A DNA stretch of 64,000 nucleotides from Gammaproteobacteria bacterium (GTDB lineage Bacteria > Pseudomonadota > Gammaproteobacteria > JAADGQ01): contig JAKITI010000008.1 in NCBI GenBank assembly GCA_021648145.1, positions 1 through 64,000 of the forward strand, written 5' to 3'. The translations under genes were made by a program, and so were the position numbers. Position 1 is the first letter of the stretch, and every line of letters begins with the position of its first letter. The notes beneath the pieces are model-generated. The model saw nothing but the letters and a program-made list of their open reading frames with translations. It searched no databases and was not told where the DNA came from. Shown one piece after another: positions 1-8,296 of this stretch.

Positions 1-1
1 T

Positions 2-415
2 GTCGCTGTGGGAGCGAGTGAAGATACGCTTAAAGAGTTACCTATTGAGGTGCGGCCTTGGTCTGAAGAGAGCGAGGTTCAGTTAATTCAAAAGTTTGAT
101 ATAGGTATTATGCCATTAGAGGACTCTCCATGGGAGCGTGGTAAATGCGGTTATAAATTAATTCAATACATGGCTTGTGGCTTGCCAGTGGTCGCATCTC
201 CAGTGGGTGTTAATAAGAAAATAGTTGATCATGAAGTCAGTGGTTTTCTTGCACACAATCTAAATGAGTGGGAGCAGATGTTAGGCTACCTTTTAAATGA
301 CCAAAATTTGAGACAACGTATGGGAGAAAAGGGTCGCTCTAGTGTGGAGTCTTGGTACTCAACGCATATACAAGCCCCCAGGCTGGAAAAGCTGATGTCT
401 GAGGCACTGAAGTAG
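2..415 (+). CDS. Glycosyltransferase, GT4-like, C-terminal part (cut by window edge)
   Basis: The reading frame is open from base 2, so the start lies outside the window and the GTG at base 8 is internal. What is visible is the nucleotide-sugar-binding half of a GT-B fold glycosyltransferase. A DIGIMPLEDSPWERGK stretch is followed by GYKLIQYMACGLPVVASPVG, the usual glutamate-less variant of the family's donor-binding motif, and then by a C-terminal helical tail. It lies just upstream of a second glycosyltransferase, an epimerase and a WecA/WbpL-type transferase on the same strand, so a role in O-antigen or other surface polysaccharide synthesis is inferred. The sugar specificity cannot be read from the sequence. 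Confidence 0.8.
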   Translation, partial: VAVGASEDTLKELPIEVRPWSEESEVQLIQKFDIGIMPLEDSPWERGKCGYKLIQYMACGLPVVASPVGVNKKIVDHEVSGFLAHNLNEWEQMLGYLLNDQNLRQRMGEKGRSSVESWYSTHIQAPRLEKLMSEALK

Positions 416-545
416 ATCATATGTATGACAAGTGGTTTATCTGGATAAAATTGGTATTAGCGACATGAGTCGTTTTGTATTAACAGGTGAACACTTTTCT
501 ACAGAGTGTTTTGATACTTCAAGCATAGTTTGAGGCACAAAATAA

Positions 546-1685
546 TTGAGCCAACCAAGAAAAAAAATTCTCTATTTCGTCACAGAAGACTGGTATTTCT
601 GTTCCCATAGACTTCCTCTAGCATTAGCTGCAAAAAATGCAGGTTATGAAGTTGTTGTTGTGACTCGGGTACGCGAGTATGGCGATATGATTCGCTCAGC
701 AGGGTTGAAATTAGTGCCGCTAGAGCTTGATAGAACCGCTCGTGGTTTATTGTCACAGTTAAAAACAGTTCGAAACCTAATCTCCATTTATAAAAAAGAA
801 AAACCTGATATTGTTCATCATGTTGCAATGATGCCAGTTATATATGGATCTTTGGCCGCAAAGCTGGCTCGTGTTCCAGCTGTTGTTAATGCTCTCGCAG
901 GGTTAGGGTATATTTTTACTTCTTCTCATATAAAAGCACGAATGATTAAGGTGATTATCAGTATAGCTTTTCGGGGTTTATTAAGAGGTCGCCATTATCA
1001 TACGATATTTCAAAACCCTGATGATAGACGACTGCTATGTCAAACTGGAATTATTGATAAAAAAAACACAGTATTGATTCGTGGCTCTGGTGTTGATACC
1101 AATAAATTCTCCCCGGCCAGTGCCGTCGATAATCGTGAGCCTGTTGTTATGCTTGCTTCTCGTATGCTGTGGGACAAAGGGGTTGGGATATTTGTCGAGG
1201 CTGCTCGAAATCTTAAATCAGAAGGTGTAAGTGCACAATTTTGGCTTGTAGGTGAAGGTGATTCAGGAAATCGAAATGCTGTGCCGGTTGAGCAGCTAAA
1301 AGAGTGGCATGATGAGAAGGTCATTAAATGGCTGGGTCAATGTGAAGATATGGTTGCTACCTTCTCTCAAACTGACATTGTTTGTTTGCCGTCATCATAT
1401 GGTGAAGGCGTGCCTCTTGTTTTAATAGAAGCTGCGGCGTGTGGAAAACCTATAGTAACCACTGATGCACCAGGTTGTAGAGAGATTGTCAGGCATAATG
1501 AAAACGGTCTATTAGTTCCTCAAAAAAATGTGGACGATTTAACTTCTGCTTTAAGAAGTTTAATTACAGATAAATCATTAAGAATAAAAATGGGTAAGAA
1601 AGGAAGAGAGATTGCTTGTAACGAATTTTCGGCTCCGCATGTGGTTGGTGCTACCCTGGAAGTTTATAAGACACTGGAACAATGA
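546..1685 (+). CDS. Glycosyltransferase family 4 (surface polysaccharide assembly)
   Basis: A 379-residue GT-B glycosyltransferase that probably transfers a sugar to an undecaprenyl-linked intermediate on the cytoplasmic face of the inner membrane. The N-terminal half has the KILYFVTEDWYFCSHRLPLA opening typical of PglA/WbpL-neighbourhood enzymes. The C-terminal half has SYGEGVPLVLIEAAACGKPI, the EX7E-type donor site. The start is TTG at 546 with a GAGG about 10 nt upstream; no in-frame ATG gives a full N-terminus. Its stop overlaps the start of the following epimerase (ATGA at 1682-1685), which indicates translational coupling. The precise donor is unknown. Confidence 0.85.
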   Translation: MSQPRKKILYFVTEDWYFCSHRLPLALAAKNAGYEVVVVTRVREYGDMIRSAGLKLVPLELDRTARGLLSQLKTVRNLISIYKKEKPDIVHHVAMMPVIYGSLAAKLARVPAVVNALAGLGYIFTSSHIKARMIKVIISIAFRGLLRGRHYHTIFQNPDDRRLLCQTGIIDKKNTVLIRGSGVDTNKFSPASAVDNREPVVMLASRMLWDKGVGIFVEAARNLKSEGVSAQFWLVGEGDSGNRNAVPVEQLKEWHDEKVIKWLGQCEDMVATFSQTDIVCLPSSYGEGVPLVLIEAAACGKPIVTTDAPGCREIVRHNENGLLVPQKNVDDLTSALRSLITDKSLRIKMGKKGREIACNEFSAPHVVGATLEVYKTLEQ

Positions 1686-2644
1686 ATAATATACTGATTA
1701 CTGGTGCCACCGGTTTTGTTGGGCGGGTGCTGGTTGATCGTGTGCTTGAGAGTCACCGTGAAGTCAGGGTGGCTTTGCGCCAAAACAGCCCTCTTTTTTC
1801 ATCTGAAGTTGACAAAATTATTGTTGAAAGTTTAGGGGAGAAAACAGACTGGAGCGCAGCTTTGGAACAGGTTGATACAATCGTTCACCTTGCCGCCCGT
1901 GTTCACGTCATGAACGACCATTCATTAAACCCATTAGAAGAGTTCAGAAAAGTAAACACCGAAGGCACACTGAATCTTGCACGCCAAGCTGAAGCGGCGG
2001 GTGTTAAACGGTTTATTTTTATCAGCTCCATCAAGGTCAATGGTGAGTTTACAAAAAATGGAGCTCCATTCACTGCAATGGACACGCCTGCGCCTCAAGA
2101 TCCTTATGGTGCTTCCAAGCTTGAGGCGGAACAAGGGCTTTTAGCCTTGGCTAAAAAAACAGGTATGGAAGTTGTTATTATTCGCCCACCTTTAGTTTAT
2201 GGCCCAGGGGTGAAGGCTAATTTTCTTAAAATGATGACGGGCTTAAACAAAGGTTTACCACTGCCATTAGGTGCCGTACACAATAAGCGCAGTTTAGTCT
2301 CTTTGGATAATCTGGTCGATCTGATTTTGATTTGTGTCGACCACCCGGCAGCAGCCAATGAAATTTTTCTGGTGAGTGATGATGATGATCTCTCTACACC
2401 TGAATTATTGCGGCGTATGGCTAAAGCAATGGGGAAATCAGCACGATTGATACCTGTTCCTGAGGGGTTACTTAAATTTAGTGCAACATGTCTTGGAAAA
2501 CGAGACGTTGCTCAACGTTTGTTGGGTTCATTGCAGTTAGATATTACTAAAACAAAAGAGCTGTTGAGCTGGGTGCCACCCGTCAGGGTGGACAACGCAT
2601 TTAAAAAAACAGCAGAATATTTTCTAACCAACCCGTCGCATTGA
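1682..2644 (+). CDS. NAD-dependent epimerase/dehydratase (extended SDR, nucleotide-sugar modifying)
   Basis: A 320-residue extended short-chain dehydrogenase. The Rossmann glycine motif GATGFVG is at residues 7-13, a serine-rich stretch FISSIKVNG lies near 116, and the catalytic YGASK (YxxxK) is near residue 143. These features fit a UDP-hexose 4-epimerase or related UDP-sugar modifying enzyme as found in O-antigen clusters. It is coupled by a 4-base overlap to the upstream glycosyltransferase and followed 16 bases later by the WecA/WbpL-type transferase. That order resembles the end of Pseudomonas wbp-type loci, where an epimerase makes the sugar that the transferase loads onto undecaprenyl phosphate. 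Which sugar is made is inference. Confidence 0.85.
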   Translation: MNNILITGATGFVGRVLVDRVLESHREVRVALRQNSPLFSSEVDKIIVESLGEKTDWSAALEQVDTIVHLAARVHVMNDHSLNPLEEFRKVNTEGTLNLARQAEAAGVKRFIFISSIKVNGEFTKNGAPFTAMDTPAPQDPYGASKLEAEQGLLALAKKTGMEVVIIRPPLVYGPGVKANFLKMMTGLNKGLPLPLGAVHNKRSLVSLDNLVDLILICVDHPAAANEIFLVSDDDDLSTPELLRRMAKAMGKSARLIPVPEGLLKFSATCLGKRDVAQRLLGSLQLDITKTKELLSWVPPVRVDNAFKKTAEYFLTNPSH

Positions 2645-2660
2645 AATTTAAAAAAATAGA

Positions 2661-3680
2661 ATGAATGATATCGTTTGGATTGCATTGCTTATGGGTGGAG
2701 CATCTTGGGGGCTCACTGGTTTTTTACGCTCTTATGCGCTTAAAAAGCAGTTAATAGATGTCCCCAATAATCGAAGTTCCCATACCGTGCCGACTCCGAG
2801 AGGGGGGGGCGTTGCTATTGTCGTCACGTTTTTGCTTGCGCTACTGTTTCTTGGGTTTTTTAATATGCTTCCAGCTGATCTTGTTTGGGCGCTGGTTGGG
2901 GCTGGAGTTGGAGTCGCATTGGTTGGTTTTATTGATGATCATGGCCATATTTCTGCACGTTGGCGTCTGTTAGTGCATTTTTTATGTGCGGGTTGGGCAT
3001 TAGCCTGGCTGGGTGGCTTGCCACCTTTACCCATTTTTGGCATTGTGCTCGACATAGGGTGGTTTGGGTATTTGTTGGCGGCTTTTTTTCTGGTTTGGTT
3101 GCTGAACCTCTATAATTTTATGGATGGTATTGATGGTCTCGCGAGTATTGAAGCCGTAACGGTATGCTTGAGTGGTGCTGTTTTATATATGCTGGTGTCG
3201 GTAAATAATGGCGTGGAAATACCATTGCTTCTATTAACCACAACAGTGGCTGGTTTTCTTCTCTGGAACTTTCCCAAAGCAAAAATATTTATGGGCGATG
3301 CGGGTAGTGGTTTTGTCGGTATGGTGCTGGGAATTTTTACTATACAGGCGGCTTGGGTTATGCCTGAGTTATTTTGGGGCTGGATTATTTTGCTGGGTGC
3401 GTTTGTGGTGGATGCAACGGTGACCTTGGTGCGTCGGGTTCTACGTGGAGACAAATTTTACGAAGCACATCGAAGTCACGCTTACCAATATGCCTCTCGC
3501 CAATACAAAGGGCATGTTTCCGTTTCTATTGCCTTCGGTATCATTAATTTATGTTGGCTTTTGCCTATTGCTGTATTCGTTTCTATAGGCTGGTTGGATG
3601 GTGTTGCAGGTGTGGTTGTGGCTTACCTTCCCTTGGTCATGTTGGCTTATCGTTTCAAAGCAGGTGCAAATGAGTGTTAA
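2661..3680 (+). CDS. WecA/WbpL-type undecaprenyl-phosphate glycosyl-1-phosphate transferase
   Basis: A polytopic inner-membrane enzyme of the MraY/WecA family, 339 residues with about ten hydrophobic segments. It starts O-antigen synthesis by moving a sugar-1-phosphate onto undecaprenyl phosphate. Family motifs appear in order: RSSHTVPTPRGGG near residue 38, the Asp pair in FIDDHG near 91, NLYNFMDGIDG near 150, FMGDAGSGF near 212, and the basic EAHRSHAYQ loop near 270. ATG at 2661 gives a full-length protein. The codons of the PRGGG motif form a run of eight G (2802-2809), which could slip. The gene ends 6 bases before the convergent rsmJ. Confidence 0.9.
   Translation: MNDIVWIALLMGGASWGLTGFLRSYALKKQLIDVPNNRSSHTVPTPRGGGVAIVVTFLLALLFLGFFNMLPADLVWALVGAGVGVALVGFIDDHGHISARWRLLVHFLCAGWALAWLGGLPPLPIFGIVLDIGWFGYLLAAFFLVWLLNLYNFMDGIDGLASIEAVTVCLSGAVLYMLVSVNNGVEIPLLLLTTTVAGFLLWNFPKAKIFMGDAGSGFVGMVLGIFTIQAAWVMPELFWGWIILLGAFVVDATVTLVRRVLRGDKFYEAHRSHAYQYASRQYKGHVSVSIAFGIINLCWLLPIAVFVSIGWLDGVAGVVVAYLPLVMLAYRFKAGANEC
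2802..2809 (+). repeat. Poly-G tract (8 G) inside the WecA/WbpL-type gene
   Basis: Eight consecutive G residues encode the Gly codons of the conserved PRGGG motif. The glycines are functionally required, but all-G codons are not, so the run is a candidate slippage site. Gain or loss of one base would truncate the enzyme early and stop O-antigen initiation. The present register is in frame. Confidence 0.6.
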
Positions 3681-3686
3681 GAGTAC

Positions 3687-4463
3687 TCACTTCAAATAAA
3701 CATCAAACCGCGTTTTCTTACCTTCAATACTTAGATCAGGTTTAACTCCATTAAGAAATGGTGCCCAAGCAGGCCTTTTCACCACCACTCGTTTTTTTGC
3801 ATATTCAAGGGCTGCACTTAAGAGAGGCTCTGTTTCAGGTGGAAATCCAATGACTTGATGCAACATCTGCATCTCTTTTTTGACCTGTGCAGATTTGTTG
3901 CGTGGTGGATACATCGGGTCAAGGTAGACTACATCGTGTATCGTACCCAAAAATTTTCTATTTTTTATTAGCGTGATGGCATCGCCGATTGTCAGCTCGA
4001 CTCGTGCTGTGATTTCTGATAATTGCTCACAAGCTTTTGCGCGTGTGAGCGCATCATGGAGGAGTGCACCAATAATGGGGGAGCGTTCGACTAAATGTAT
4101 CTGGCAACCCAGGCAGGCAAGTACCCACCCATCCCGACCCAAACCCGCAGTTGCATCCAACACAGTTGGATAAGGTTGTTTTTTCAGGCCAATGGCACGC
4201 CCCAAAGGTTGTTTTTTACCCCCACCATATAAACGGCGGTGTTCATTTCGACCGTGTACAAAATCGATATAAATCGTACTTTCAGATTTTGAATTGACTT
4301 TTTTTAGTTCAAGTCGCTCGGGGGTGAGTGATAGACAAAAAGAAGCATATTCATTATCGCTATCGTTTGCTTGCGGAGTAAAAGGTAGGGTCAATGATTC
4401 GGCAAGTTGTTGAGCCGACTGAGTTTGCTCTACAGAGGTGCTGGTGACAATAAATTTATTCAC
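3687..4463 (-). CDS. rsmJ: 16S rRNA (guanine-1516-N2)-methyltransferase RsmJ
   Basis: A 258-residue S-adenosylmethionine-dependent methyltransferase that modifies G1516 of small-subunit rRNA. The SAM-binding motif LDATAGLGRDGWVLA is near residue 105, and the catalytic-loop motif YLDPMYPP near 185 is the NPPY equivalent used by N2-guanine methyltransferases. Length and motif order match E. coli RsmJ. The start is GTG at 4463. A DnaA-box match overlaps this start codon, so DnaA could influence its expression; that is inference. It is convergent with the O-antigen cluster. Confidence 0.92.
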   Translation of the reverse strand: MNKFIVTSTSVEQTQSAQQLAESLTLPFTPQANDSDNEYASFCLSLTPERLELKKVNSKSESTIYIDFVHGRNEHRRLYGGGKKQPLGRAIGLKKQPYPTVLDATAGLGRDGWVLACLGCQIHLVERSPIIGALLHDALTRAKACEQLSEITARVELTIGDAITLIKNRKFLGTIHDVVYLDPMYPPRNKSAQVKKEMQMLHQVIGFPPETEPLLSAALEYAKKRVVVKRPAWAPFLNGVKPDLSIEGKKTRFDVYLK

Positions 4464-4652
4464 AGGTCTTGTGGATAACTTTGTGCATAAAATATATAAG
4501 TTTTTTCAAAAATCAACTCATTTTTGTAGTTAATTAAAAATACAACAGTTTTTTATTGTTAATTATTTTCATTATCAATGTGTTACGAGCCTTAGTTTAT
4601 GTGCCAATATATTTTCAATAAAATAACTGTTGGCCTTTAAAGTTGTGCATAA
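4456..4652. promoter_or_regulatory. AT-rich gap with four DnaA-box matches and an IHF-consensus site
   Basis: Four matches to the DnaA box TTATNCACA lie in 197 bases: 4456-4464 (TTATTCACA, plus strand), 4470-4478 (TTATCCACA, minus, the canonical box), 4482-4490 (TTATGCACA, minus) and 4644-4652 (TTATGCACA, minus). The first three are only 5 and 3 bases apart, with box 1 opposed to boxes 2 and 3. A perfect WATCAANNNNTTR IHF consensus lies at 4573-4585, and the rest is strongly AT-rich. A cluster of opposed boxes plus IHF resembles DnaA-titrating or DnaA-recycling sites (datA, DARS) more than a replication origin, since no origin-type neighbours are present. Function is inferred from sequence pattern only. 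Confidence 0.6.
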
Positions 4653-4673
4653 GTAGTTTTGTGTACGTATTTT

Positions 4674-5861
4674 TTATAAACGTTGCCGATAATCCTGCAT
4701 CATGAAGCCTGTGAGTGGTCTATCAATATTGCGTGTTAGTGCGATGACTTTGAATGTTTCTCCCATGGCATCGGGCATGGTGAGTTTTTTGATTTGTTGG
4801 GAGAGCTGTAACTGAGATGTAACCTTTTCTGGATAGGTTGCTTCAGCCATTTCTGTGAGGCCATTGGCCAGCAGAAAAAATGCTTGAGAGGTATAACCTG
4901 AAACATTAAGGTCAGCATTAATCGCTGCTTCTGCGACAGCAGTAAAATCAACATGCGCTGTAATATCTTGTAGGCCAGTGAGTATTAATGGGTTACTGTG
5001 ACCATGGTGTTGATAATAGCACATGAGCGTGCCGTCACTTCTTAGTGGGTGATAATACTCTTGGCGAAAATAGCCATAATCAATAGCGAGTATCATACCG
5101 TTTAATAATGAGTCACCCGCTTGTTTGATCCACGAGTCGAGTGCTTCATTATATTCTGAGGTGTAGCCTGTAACGTGTGTAAAGGTGAGGTGTTCAGGGT
5201 GCACTTCATCACCGTTACACCAAGTGAAAGCATTATCTTTCCAGCAGACCATCTTTTCTATAATTTTATTGCCTTGCCACTGAATGCGACGCACCGGCAT
5301 CGCATCAAGCACTTCATTGGCTAAAATAACACCATTAAAAGGCTTTTCTGGCCAATGATGAATCCACTTTACTCGCCCAAGTAAATGAGGGGCATGCTTT
5401 TCAATGGTTTGACGTTGGCGTTGTTGCAACTCTGCACTGAGCTCTAAAATCATATAGCACTCAGGAAGGCAACCCTGTCGCTCAAGTTCACATAAAATAT
5501 CCGCAGCCATAATTCCGCTGCCAGCACCAAATTCTAGTATTTGTGGAGTCTCTAATGTGCTTAAAACTTGTTGGCATTGATTTGCCAAACAACGTGAAAA
5601 CAGAGGGGAAATTTCTGGCGCAGTAATAAAATCACCCCCTTCACCAAATTTTTGAAGGCCTGCACAATAATAGCCCAATCCAGGTGCATAAAGCGCTAAA
5701 TCCATATATTCAGCAAAGCTGATTTTCCCGCCCCGGAGTCTGATTTTTTGACGAATATGTGTGATGACTTTTTCGCTGTGTAAACGAGCCTCTTGATCAG
5801 GGACGGGTAAGTCGATTGAATCAGAGGTTATGGGCTTTGTTTGCTGAAATTTGTTTGGCAT
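4674..5861 (-). CDS. MidA-like class I SAM-dependent methyltransferase (COG1565 family)
   Basis: About 395 residues. The family includes human NDUFAF7, which methylates an arginine of respiratory complex I; the bacterial substrate is not established. Visible motifs are the N-terminal GGKISFAEYMDLALYAPGLG, the SAM-binding EFGAGSGIMAADIL, and LANEVLDAMPVRR with the acidic residue after motif II, all in family order. I chose ATG at 5861; an in-frame TTG at 5906 would add 15 residues with no ribosome-binding site. It is divergent from the pteridine reductase gene about 100 bases away, so the two promoters share this gap. Confidence 0.85.
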   Translation of the reverse strand: MPNKFQQTKPITSDSIDLPVPDQEARLHSEKVITHIRQKIRLRGGKISFAEYMDLALYAPGLGYYCAGLQKFGEGGDFITAPEISPLFSRCLANQCQQVLSTLETPQILEFGAGSGIMAADILCELERQGCLPECYMILELSAELQQRQRQTIEKHAPHLLGRVKWIHHWPEKPFNGVILANEVLDAMPVRRIQWQGNKIIEKMVCWKDNAFTWCNGDEVHPEHLTFTHVTGYTSEYNEALDSWIKQAGDSLLNGMILAIDYGYFRQEYYHPLRSDGTLMCYYQHHGHSNPLILTGLQDITAHVDFTAVAEAAINADLNVSGYTSQAFFLLANGLTEMAEATYPEKVTSQLQLSQQIKKLTMPDAMGETFKVIALTRNIDRPLTGFMMQDYRQRL

Positions 5862-5963
5862 TCGGTTAGAGTGGCGCTGAGTGATAAGGATTGTTATTCG
5901 AGTCAACCGTAATTCTATTCGGTTCTGACAATATTTACTATGCAGAATTTTGGGGAATATATG

Positions 5964-6698
5964 ATGTCTCAGCCAGTTGCTTTAATTACCGGTGCTGCAC
6001 GTCGTGTCGGCGCAGTGATTGCACGTCGTTTGCACGCAGAGGGGATGAGTCTGGTCTTACATTATCGTGGCTCTCGCCGTGAAGCTCAGTTGTTACAAGA
6101 AGAGCTGCTGGCACAACGCTCGGACTCAGTGGTTTTGATTCAAGCGAATCTGTTGCAGGTCTCAAAATCATCTCATTTGGTTAAGGAAGCGGAGGGCGTT
6201 TGGGGGCGGCTTGATGTTTTGATTAATAATGCTTCAACCTTTTACCCGACATCCGTCGGCAATATTACAGAAGCACACTGGGATGATTTACTGGGTGTTA
6301 ACTTAAAAGCGCCTCTTTTTTTATCTCAGGCAGCAGCGCCCTATTTAGCACGACAAAAAGGCTTAATTATTAATATTACGGATATTCATGCGGAGCGTCC
6401 TTTACGGTTTCATTCTGTTTATTGTGCAGCCAAAGCGGGACTGGTCATGCTGACCCAATCACTTGCTCAAGAGTTAGGGCCAGATGTTCGTGTAAACGCC
6501 ATTGCGCCCGGGGCGATTATGTGGCCTGAAGAGGGTATGGATGAGTTGACCAAACGGCGAATCGTCTCTAAAACAGCATTGAAACGACACGGCGACCCCT
6601 CAGATATCGCTGAGGCAGTCCATTATTTACTGCATGGCGCGCAGTTTATGACAGGTCAAGTTCTCACTGTTGATGGTGGACGTTCCCTAGGAAATTAA
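5964..6698 (+). CDS. Pteridine reductase (SDR, FolM/PTR1-like)
   Basis: A short-chain dehydrogenase of 244 residues. The TGAARRVG motif near the N-terminus is the TGxxxRxG signature that separates pteridine reductases from ordinary SDRs. NNAST and YCAAK (catalytic YxxxK) follow, and the protein ends with TVDGGRS. It is expected to reduce dihydrobiopterin or dihydromonapterin with NADPH. The start at 5964 is favoured because GGGGAA at 5952-5957 is six bases upstream; an ATG three bases earlier and another at 5940 are poorer. It converges on folK with a 4-base overlap of stop regions, placing three pterin or folate genes together. Confidence 0.88.
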   Translation: MSQPVALITGAARRVGAVIARRLHAEGMSLVLHYRGSRREAQLLQEELLAQRSDSVVLIQANLLQVSKSSHLVKEAEGVWGRLDVLINNASTFYPTSVGNITEAHWDDLLGVNLKAPLFLSQAAAPYLARQKGLIINITDIHAERPLRFHSVYCAAKAGLVMLTQSLAQELGPDVRVNAIAPGAIMWPEEGMDELTKRRIVSKTALKRHGDPSDIAEAVHYLLHGAQFMTGQVLTVDGGRSLGN

Positions 6699-7186
6699 TC
6701 AAACTCAAACGCGACCCGTTTGAGCGGCTGGCGACTTTGATCAAAATTTTCCCACAGCTTGATGTAGCTTTGCTGGGTAATCGGATGCGTTGCCTGGCCA
6801 TTAATTTCAGCTAATGGCCTCAGAACAAATGCGTACTTTAGAATTTCATCGCGTGGTAAAACGAGACCGTTTTCCTGAATGATTTGGTCGCCGTACAGTA
6901 GAAGGTCAATATCCAGAGTGCGTGGAGAGAAGCTTGGATTGCTTCGATCTCTTTTATGGGTGTCTTCAATATTTTTAAGGATAAGAGCGATTTTATGAAC
7001 AGGCCAGTCTGTTTGAAAGGCAGCGATCAAGTTGTAAAAAGGATCGCCTTTAAAGCCAACAGCATCACTTTCATAAACGGCAGACAATGTGAGCGTTCCA
7101 AACTCTTTTTTTAAATGGGAAATACCTGAGCGAATATTAAAATCACGATCAATATTACTGCCAATGCCTAAATAAACCTGAATCAT
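6695..7186 (-). CDS. folK: 2-amino-4-hydroxy-6-hydroxymethyldihydropteridine pyrophosphokinase
   Basis: HPPK, 163 residues, transfers pyrophosphate from ATP to 6-hydroxymethyl-dihydropterin in folate synthesis. The N-terminal YLGIGSNI, the DPFYNL segment and the RTLDIDLLLYG signature containing the two Mg-binding aspartates are all present. It is coupled to folB upstream by a 4-base overlap (7183-7186), so the two successive folate steps are translated together. Confidence 0.95.
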   Translation of the reverse strand: MIQVYLGIGSNIDRDFNIRSGISHLKKEFGTLTLSAVYESDAVGFKGDPFYNLIAAFQTDWPVHKIALILKNIEDTHKRDRSNPSFSPRTLDIDLLLYGDQIIQENGLVLPRDEILKYAFVLRPLAEINGQATHPITQQSYIKLWENFDQSRQPLKRVAFEFD

Positions 7187-7545
7187 TTTGACATTCGTAC
7201 TCCGCGCTCAATAGTAACACCGACATCACGTGCGCCACTTATAGCGCCTTGCTTATTAATGGTTAAACGCATCCAGGGAATGCTAAAATTTTTCATTACG
7301 AGTTCTGCAACTTTCTCAATCAATGTTTCGACGAGTTGGTATTCGCTGGTTTCAACGAAGGAAATCACTTGTTTAGCGACTGACTTATAGTCCAGAGTAT
7401 CTTCAATGCGATCCGTTACCGCTGCTTTTCGGATATCGGTGCCCATTTCCAGATCAAGTACAACCGTTTGCTTTATTTCTCGTTCCCAATCATAAATGCC
7501 AATAACGGTTTCAATTTTTAAGTTGCGTAGGTAGATGATATCCAT
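7183..7545 (-). CDS. folB: Dihydroneopterin aldolase
   Basis: A 120-residue FolB that cleaves 7,8-dihydroneopterin to 6-hydroxymethyl-dihydropterin, the substrate of the adjoining folK. Recognisable blocks are IYLRNLKIETVIGIYDWERE at the N-terminus, a conserved Glu in LVETLIEKVAELV, and a C-terminal RGVRM end. Length is standard for a T-fold monomer that assembles as an octamer. It is divergent from plsY across about 120 bases, the classical gammaproteobacterial arrangement. Confidence 0.94.
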   Translation of the reverse strand: MDIIYLRNLKIETVIGIYDWEREIKQTVVLDLEMGTDIRKAAVTDRIEDTLDYKSVAKQVISFVETSEYQLVETLIEKVAELVMKNFSIPWMRLTINKQGAISGARDVGVTIERGVRMSK

Positions 7546-7667
7546 ATGTGTCAGATTTATTGTGCCGGTTATTATTTTTTAGATAAGTTTATCAGTCTGA
7601 ACAAATAACAACCACTTTTATCCCCTCTTCGTAGAAACCTGCTCGTGATCGGTATAAACTGCGTTCC

Positions 7668-8258
7668 ATGACAATTGATACTGCTTTTATACTGCTTGCT
7701 TACTTGATGGGTTCACTTTCCACAGCGATTATTTATTGTAAAGTTGCAGGGCTGCCCGATCCACGCAGCCAAGGCTCTGGAAACCCAGGTGCAACCAATG
7801 TATTACGCTTTGGTGGTAAAAAAGTTGCCATCATTGTGTTGCTGGGTGATTTGTTAAAAGGGTTGATACCTGTATTGCTGGCGAAATGGTTAGGGTTGTC
7901 GGCTGCTGCGATTGTACTGGTGGGTATAGCCGCTTTTCTGGGGCATCTTTACCCTGTTTTTTTTCGCTTTAAAGGGGGGAAAGGGGTTGCAACAGCACTG
8001 GGAATATTGCTGGGTATTTCGGGCTGGGTTGGGTTATTAGTATTAGTGACCTGGTTTTTCGTGGCTTTTATTTCACGTTTGTCATCATTGTCTGCATTAG
8101 TTGCCGCAGTTTTTTCACCATTTTTTGTCTATTTATTGATGCCGGAGCCAGAGTATATTTTGCTGGCGATACTACTGGCTATATTGCTTATATGGCGACA
8201 TCGCAGCAATATTCAAAAAATCATGAATGGCACAGAGTCTAAAATAGGTAAAAAATAG
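7668..8258 (+). CDS. plsY: Glycerol-3-phosphate acyltransferase PlsY
   Basis: A polytopic inner-membrane enzyme of 196 residues that transfers an acyl group from acyl phosphate to glycerol-3-phosphate, the first step of phospholipid synthesis. PlsY motifs are clear: the GSGNPGATN block near residue 36, GHLYPVFFRFKGGKGVATAL near 92-112, and a cytoplasmic basic C-terminus (RHRSNIQKI). Five hydrophobic spans are visible. It is divergent from folB. Confidence 0.95.
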   Translation: MTIDTAFILLAYLMGSLSTAIIYCKVAGLPDPRSQGSGNPGATNVLRFGGKKVAIIVLLGDLLKGLIPVLLAKWLGLSAAAIVLVGIAAFLGHLYPVFFRFKGGKGVATALGILLGISGWVGLLVLVTWFFVAFISRLSSLSALVAAVFSPFFVYLLMPEPEYILLAILLAILLIWRHRSNIQKIMNGTESKIGKK

Positions 8259-8296
8259 GCTGTGTTTACTAAACAATACTTTCGATTCTGACTATT

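Noticed and set aside
4456-4652. Chromosomal replication origin
   Set aside because: No dnaA, rpmH, mnmG or parAB nearby and only four boxes; a DnaA-titrating or recycling site fits better.
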